In this document: positions 59,951 to 64,000 of the stretch, in pieces
Numbering within the stretch: position 1 is the stretch's first letter
Layout of the letters: every line of letters starts with the position of its first letter
Made by a program: the position numbers and the translations under genes
Notes under the pieces: model-generated
What the model saw: only the letters and a program-made list of their open reading frames with translations
Told to the model about the DNA's origin: nothing
Database searches by the model: none
NCBI RefSeq assembly: GCF_964204645.1
Contig: NC_134025.1
Coordinates: forward strand, 21,978,001 to 22,042,000
DNA length: 64,000 bases
Origin: Tubulanus polymorphus
Taxonomy: Eukaryota; Nemertea; Palaeonemertea; Tubulaniformes; Tubulanidae
Direction of reading: 5' to 3'

Positions 59951-61461
59951 CCTCATAAATTCAGTTTTTCATAGGAAATATTTCCTTGATTTCACAAAAT
60001 CATGCAGGAGTCAAAATTTAACTCTTCACATAAAAATCTATTACCCTCGCTATAATAAGGGTAGGCCTACAGAGTTACAAAAGGCAAAACAAAAAGTTAA
60101 CCTAAAGGCAAAAATAATCAATTCACCATCCACTTCGAATGCATGTAGGCCTACAATACGATTATCTGCTTTGCATGATTGGAATGAATCTACTGGTACT
60201 TCGTCCAAAATGACGCCTACTGGTATCAGATACTACTGAGGTAGGAAGGCCTACTATTGACCTCTTATTGATTGACATCAGTATATTAGTTATGGGTTAT
60301 ATACGGACACAACTACGAAACAGAACACCAAAGTTCTAATTGTTACACTGCTAAGTTATCATTAATTTCTGACAATACCCTTGAGCATTACACCCTAAAG
60401 GCTAGCTTATGTCAGGCTACAACACAAAGGGTACCCACGCAACTGGGAGGAAATGCCACCTTTTGGCAGCTTAGTTTAATGTTGGCTGCACTTTATTTCC
60501 AGCAACTAGCGCGATATGATCTGCGGCCATTTGCCAAGACCTGCTAAAGCCGGGTGACTGCCGATCGCCGGTCACAGCAACACCAGCAATCGGGAGTGAT
60601 TTTATAGACCAGAAAAAATTTGTGATCACGCTTGCACAACTAGCAAGCCATTTTTCTGTTAAGGGTGAAGGACCTGAGGAGTAAACTTTTGTATGATATA
60701 AACATCTACTTTAGAATAGAAGTTCTTTTTTGAAGAAGAAAAATATGAACATAATAAATCCCCCAAAAATGTTATTAGGGTAACTCCACGTAATTTCGGA
60801 AGGTATTTTCGGATGCGCTGTTTTGACGGATGATTTTCGACATGAACAAATGCCGTTGGAAGGTGGATATTTTTACAGCCTGATATTTCTGCTTCCAAAT
60901 ATTACTCCAGAATCGATTTGAAATATATCCATTAAAATAACTTACCAGTATGAGACATTTATAGAGACAACATAATTTCGGAAGCCCGGGTTACGTAATT
61001 TCGGAAATAGTCAACATAAATTCGGAAATGCATATATTCGTTATTTTTGTGTATGCGTTCTATGAAACTAGGCTAGAACGTATTTGGGTTATACTAATTG
61101 CTTCTACAGGGGTGGCAGCATTTAGTAACAGCTGGTTAGATCAGAAACATCTAGGGACAAGACACCATTTGGGTTCGAATCCCATAAATATTTTTTTTAT
61201 CCGAGTGGAATTTCCAGCAATTGTATGAATTTCTACAGCCTACTAGATGGTGGATATGGTAATCCCAATTCACCAAGATAAAAGGAAGACCGTTAGAAAT
61301 GCAGCAACCGTCGAGAAGGTACATGTAATAAACTGATTAACTAACATGTAATGTAGGCCTAAAAGGCGTAACAGAAAGTAATAAATTTTTATTGCACTAT
61401 TTATAAACATTTTTAAGACTAGATGAGTAACAAAAAGAGTAACAAAAAACAAACATACATA

Positions 61462-61662
61462 GGCCTACATATATACACATACATACATACATAAATACAT
61501 ACACACATACATAAATACTTGGTAAATACATACATACATACACACATACATAAATATATACATAAATACTTGGTAACTACATACACGCATACATAAATAC
61601 ATACACACATACATAAATACATACACACATACATAGATACACGCACACGCACACACGTATAT
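61462..61662. repeat. Microsatellite/minisatellite, (TACA)n with higher-order units
   Basis: About 200 bp built from ACATACATACATAAATAC, CACACATACATAAATA and the interrupting phrase ATACTTGGTAA, which recurs at about a 75-bp interval. It creates spurious Tyr/Val/Cys-rich open frames on the minus strand. Confidence 0.9.
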
Positions 61663-61721
61663 ACAATACAATAGCAATACAACTTTAAGGCCTCTCTACG
61701 TAACAAAACGTAGTAAGCCTA

Positions 61722-64000
61722 TTACATGCAAGCGAACAAATCGCAAGTCTTTGAAAATTCATCAACTTGAAATGCCATCTGCATCCTCGTATTTACCACC
61801 TCAGGCGGTTTCAAGTTGTTCAGTACATTCTCAACGGGATGCTCTTCGATAATATCCACATCGGGCCAAACGAATAAATTTTTCTTGCAGTGTTGTTCAA
61901 GAAACTGAACGGATATTACTTCTCCGAAGTCCAATATCTCTAGAATCTGCAAGCAGTTAAACATAACAATCACAGGAGAATTGTATTTTTCCTTTCAGAT
62001 AAAATAATTCAGCCGATTAATACATACCACTCCAAAGTATAAGTGCTTCCTGCGCTTCTCACCTTCCTGATAAAGGGCAATATATGAACCTTCACTACAA
62101 AGTAAGTACCCCGGTACAAATAAATTATTCATCACTAGTGACTAGATATTTATATTTTATATTTAGAAGCGCAGCAAGTTATTTACCTTATGTTGATTTC
62201 GTAAACCATGTTGACACCACTTGTCTCAGGCACAGGATCCTGAAATTCAGAATTACACATTATAGCCATTCTCAATATGAAATTTTAATTAAACGGTTTA
62301 ATTTTTGTTCAATAAACTTATATATAATTTTAGCCTACCGGTTACCGGGTACCTCAGTTACTCATATTACAAATAAACTGACGAAAGTGAACACATATAA
62401 CATATTTTTTTACTCACATGAACTACGGCTAATTTTTCCTTGTCTGGTCTTGATGGAGCCTGAACAATAAAGGAATACAAAGTATGAATATTATTTTCAT
62501 TAAATTTGCTCATTTCAAGAGATCTTTTTCAACTTACAGGATTAATGGAGCAAGTTCCATTTTGTGGTCTTGTTGAAGCCTGCAAGAGTTTTTATTAATT
62601 ATTGAATTAATTTCTTTATGATGTGTGTTTTTCACCGTTTGATATGAATCGTAGAACTGTTCTTAAACTTACCGTTGTCAAACATTTCTTTTTCCTTCTT
62701 TCTAGTTTTTCCTTTTCTTTTTGTTCTTTCAACTTCTGTTTTGAAACCGCATTTGCATATGCATCATCCGCAGTTAGAATGAAATAACGCTTATCATCGC
62801 GTTTTCTTTTCTTTTCAGTTGGCATCAGTACGGGATAATCCAGCACATCATTGTCGGGATCAGCTAAGTACATCAAAATTAATCAGTAAGTATATGCAAT
62901 TTGTTTGTAATTATATATTATTTATACTGCATATTTACATGGCGAATAAGTATTATCATTATTTTAAAAATGATCTTAACTCTTACCTGGGGATGAGTTA
63001 TTTTCGATCGGGAAGCTATCGATAACTTCAGCTGATGATTTAGTTTTCAAAATTTTCCATGCTGAATACAGTGCATCATTAGTCAAGTCACAGCCTTCGG
63101 TGTATCGTTCTTCAAATTTTTTCTTCATTTCCGAGGAAATGGCTGATTCCATTGCCTTTAAGGCAATGGAATGACCATCGATAGTTATAGGCAGTGTCTA
63201 CAAAATAATATGGTCAACCACTGATTGAGAAGATTATAAAACAATTCACAAATTAAAATATCTCATCCATTTGAAATCATCAATAAAATCTGCAATTATC
63301 ATTTTGAAAAGGATATATTGTGCTTGGACTTGAGAGACTGAAAAAATCAATGATCATGAAAAAGGTTAGAAACTGTAACACACAATGCAACAAACACTCG
63401 AACAGGTCATTAGTCCAAAAACAATCTAAACAAATTAAATTAATCATAAAAAAGTTGAAGTGAAATTAAATCACTATTCACACCTCACGAAATGGTTTTT
63501 CAACTGTTGTCAATACATTAGATGCAGATTCCTAAGTAAAAAGTAATGTGAAGAAAATTTTTTTTTTTCATCTTTACATTTGATAATATATATGGAACTA
63601 GGTTCTCTTAGATATATTTTAGATTTTTGTGCAAGTTTTACGAGAAAAATACCTTCGATAATCCTGAAAATGGATCTTGCATCGTTTCAATTGTAGGATC
63701 TGATACCTATAACCCATTATAAAAAAAAACATGTAGGTACAGTTAACCTCAATTAAGGGCAATACGGGTTACTTATTATTCAGTAACTCACCACATCAGC
63801 AACTCTTGTGCTTGATGGTAAAAAAGCTTCCTTGGGAATGATCTCGGGATTGAATGGAAAAAGACCACATGCTCGAAAACCATTTATAAGGTTCTCCGGG
63901 GTTATACTGAGCCATGTTGGTCTGAAGATCTCAAAGAAACAACTTTTGTTCACTATACGTCCCGGATTTTCGTTATGAAAATTCAAACATAGGCGATTCC
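61722..64000 (-). CDS. Pogo/Tigger-like (DDE_1) transposase-derived gene, partial, multi-exon
   Basis: Ten minus-strand exons; the 5' part lies beyond the right edge: (64000)-63792, 63706-63653, 63531-63484, 63197-62987, 62863-62673, 62579-62538, 62459-62418, 62239-62187, 62094-62028, 61946-61722. All junctions are GT-AG and in phase, giving 379 aa to a TAA. The first visible exon carries the end of a DDE_1 transposase domain: HNENPGRIVNKSCF, then FRPTWLSITPENLINGFRAC and GLFPFNPEIIPKEAFLPS, typical of Tigger/pogo proteins. Then come short linkers, a helical segment (YSAWKILKTK), a basic charged helix (KEKEKLERRKKK), two similar 42-nt exons, and a C-terminal SEGSYIALYQEG ... FGEVISVQFLEQHC domain resembling the tail of transposase-like proteins in marine invertebrates. 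Ten small exons with intact frames suggest a host-domesticated gene or an intron-bearing transposon. The catalytic acidic residues are off the window. Confidence 0.82.

Larger units (their letters stand above)
56713..61721. other. Intergenic between UGP2 start and transposase-like gene
   Basis: About 5 kb with no recognised gene: a 20-bp tandem array just upstream of UGP2 (56996-57056), a tRNA-derived SINE (57536-57790), a 90-bp duplication (58651-58790), a B-box-bearing tRNA-like piece near 58930-59005, a MITE copy (59101-59328), a palindromic stretch (59770-59950), a recurrent TAATTTCGGAA phrase (60787-61025), another tRNA-like B-box region (about 61090-61190), and a long TACA-type microsatellite. 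The UGP2 promoter and any 5' UTR exon should lie near 56713-57300. Confidence 0.5.

Noticed and set aside
61419-61706. Minus-strand frames rich in Tyr, Val, Met and Cys (YVCMYVC-type)
   Set aside because: They are produced by the TACA microsatellite read in different frames; not protein-coding.

Overview
This window is eukaryotic nuclear DNA. Every real gene is split into many short exons by GT-AG introns, and the sequence between exons is AT-rich and full of small inverted-repeat elements, microsatellites and transposon remnants. The gene set (thyrostimulin beta, NO66, WDCP, VPS54, UGP2, a TALE homeobox gene) points to a bilaterian animal. The thyrostimulin subunit, the divergent TALE homeobox gene and the repeat style suggest a marine invertebrate, most likely a spiralian (mollusc, annelid, brachiopod or relative). 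That placement is inference. All exon models below were read by hand from splice sites, reading frame and remembered family members. For the five long gene models the exon lengths sum to a whole number of codons.

Layout. 98-928 (-): glycoprotein hormone beta-5, two coding exons. 929-12113: about 11 kb with no recognised gene, holding foldback elements, microsatellites, a LINE 3' remnant inside a perfect 27-bp inverted repeat, and a few unexplained coding-like stretches. 12114-22115 (-): RIOX1/NO66 JmjC hydroxylase, 16 coding exons, 758 aa. 23129-31095 (-): WDCP, 15 coding exons, 843 aa. 31634-41584 (+): VPS54, 26 coding exons, 974 aa, divergent from WDCP across a 538-bp putative bidirectional promoter. 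43743-56712 (-): UGP2, 14 coding exons, 538 aa, tail-to-tail with VPS54. A two-exon TALE-type homeobox gene (47790-50563, same strand, 601 aa) lies wholly inside the 5.05-kb seventh intron of UGP2. 56713-61721: repeats including a tRNA-derived SINE. 61722 to beyond 64000 (-): 3' part of an intron-rich pogo/Tigger-like (DDE_1) transposase-derived gene.

The genes do not form one pathway. They cover endocrine signalling (GPB5), nucleolar protein and histone hydroxylation (NO66), retrograde endosome-to-Golgi tethering (VPS54), UDP-glucose synthesis (UGP2), transcriptional control (homeobox), and a WD40/coiled-coil protein of poorly known role (WDCP). The most interesting observations are the homeobox gene nested in UGP2; the UGP2-VPS54 tail-to-tail pair, which is also adjacent in human; a 95-bp tandem triplication across a splice acceptor of NO66 that creates decoy acceptors; Cys/His finger-like motifs at the VPS54 N-terminus; and the multi-exon transposase gene with twin 42-nt exons. 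I did not find a clearly new multi-gene system.
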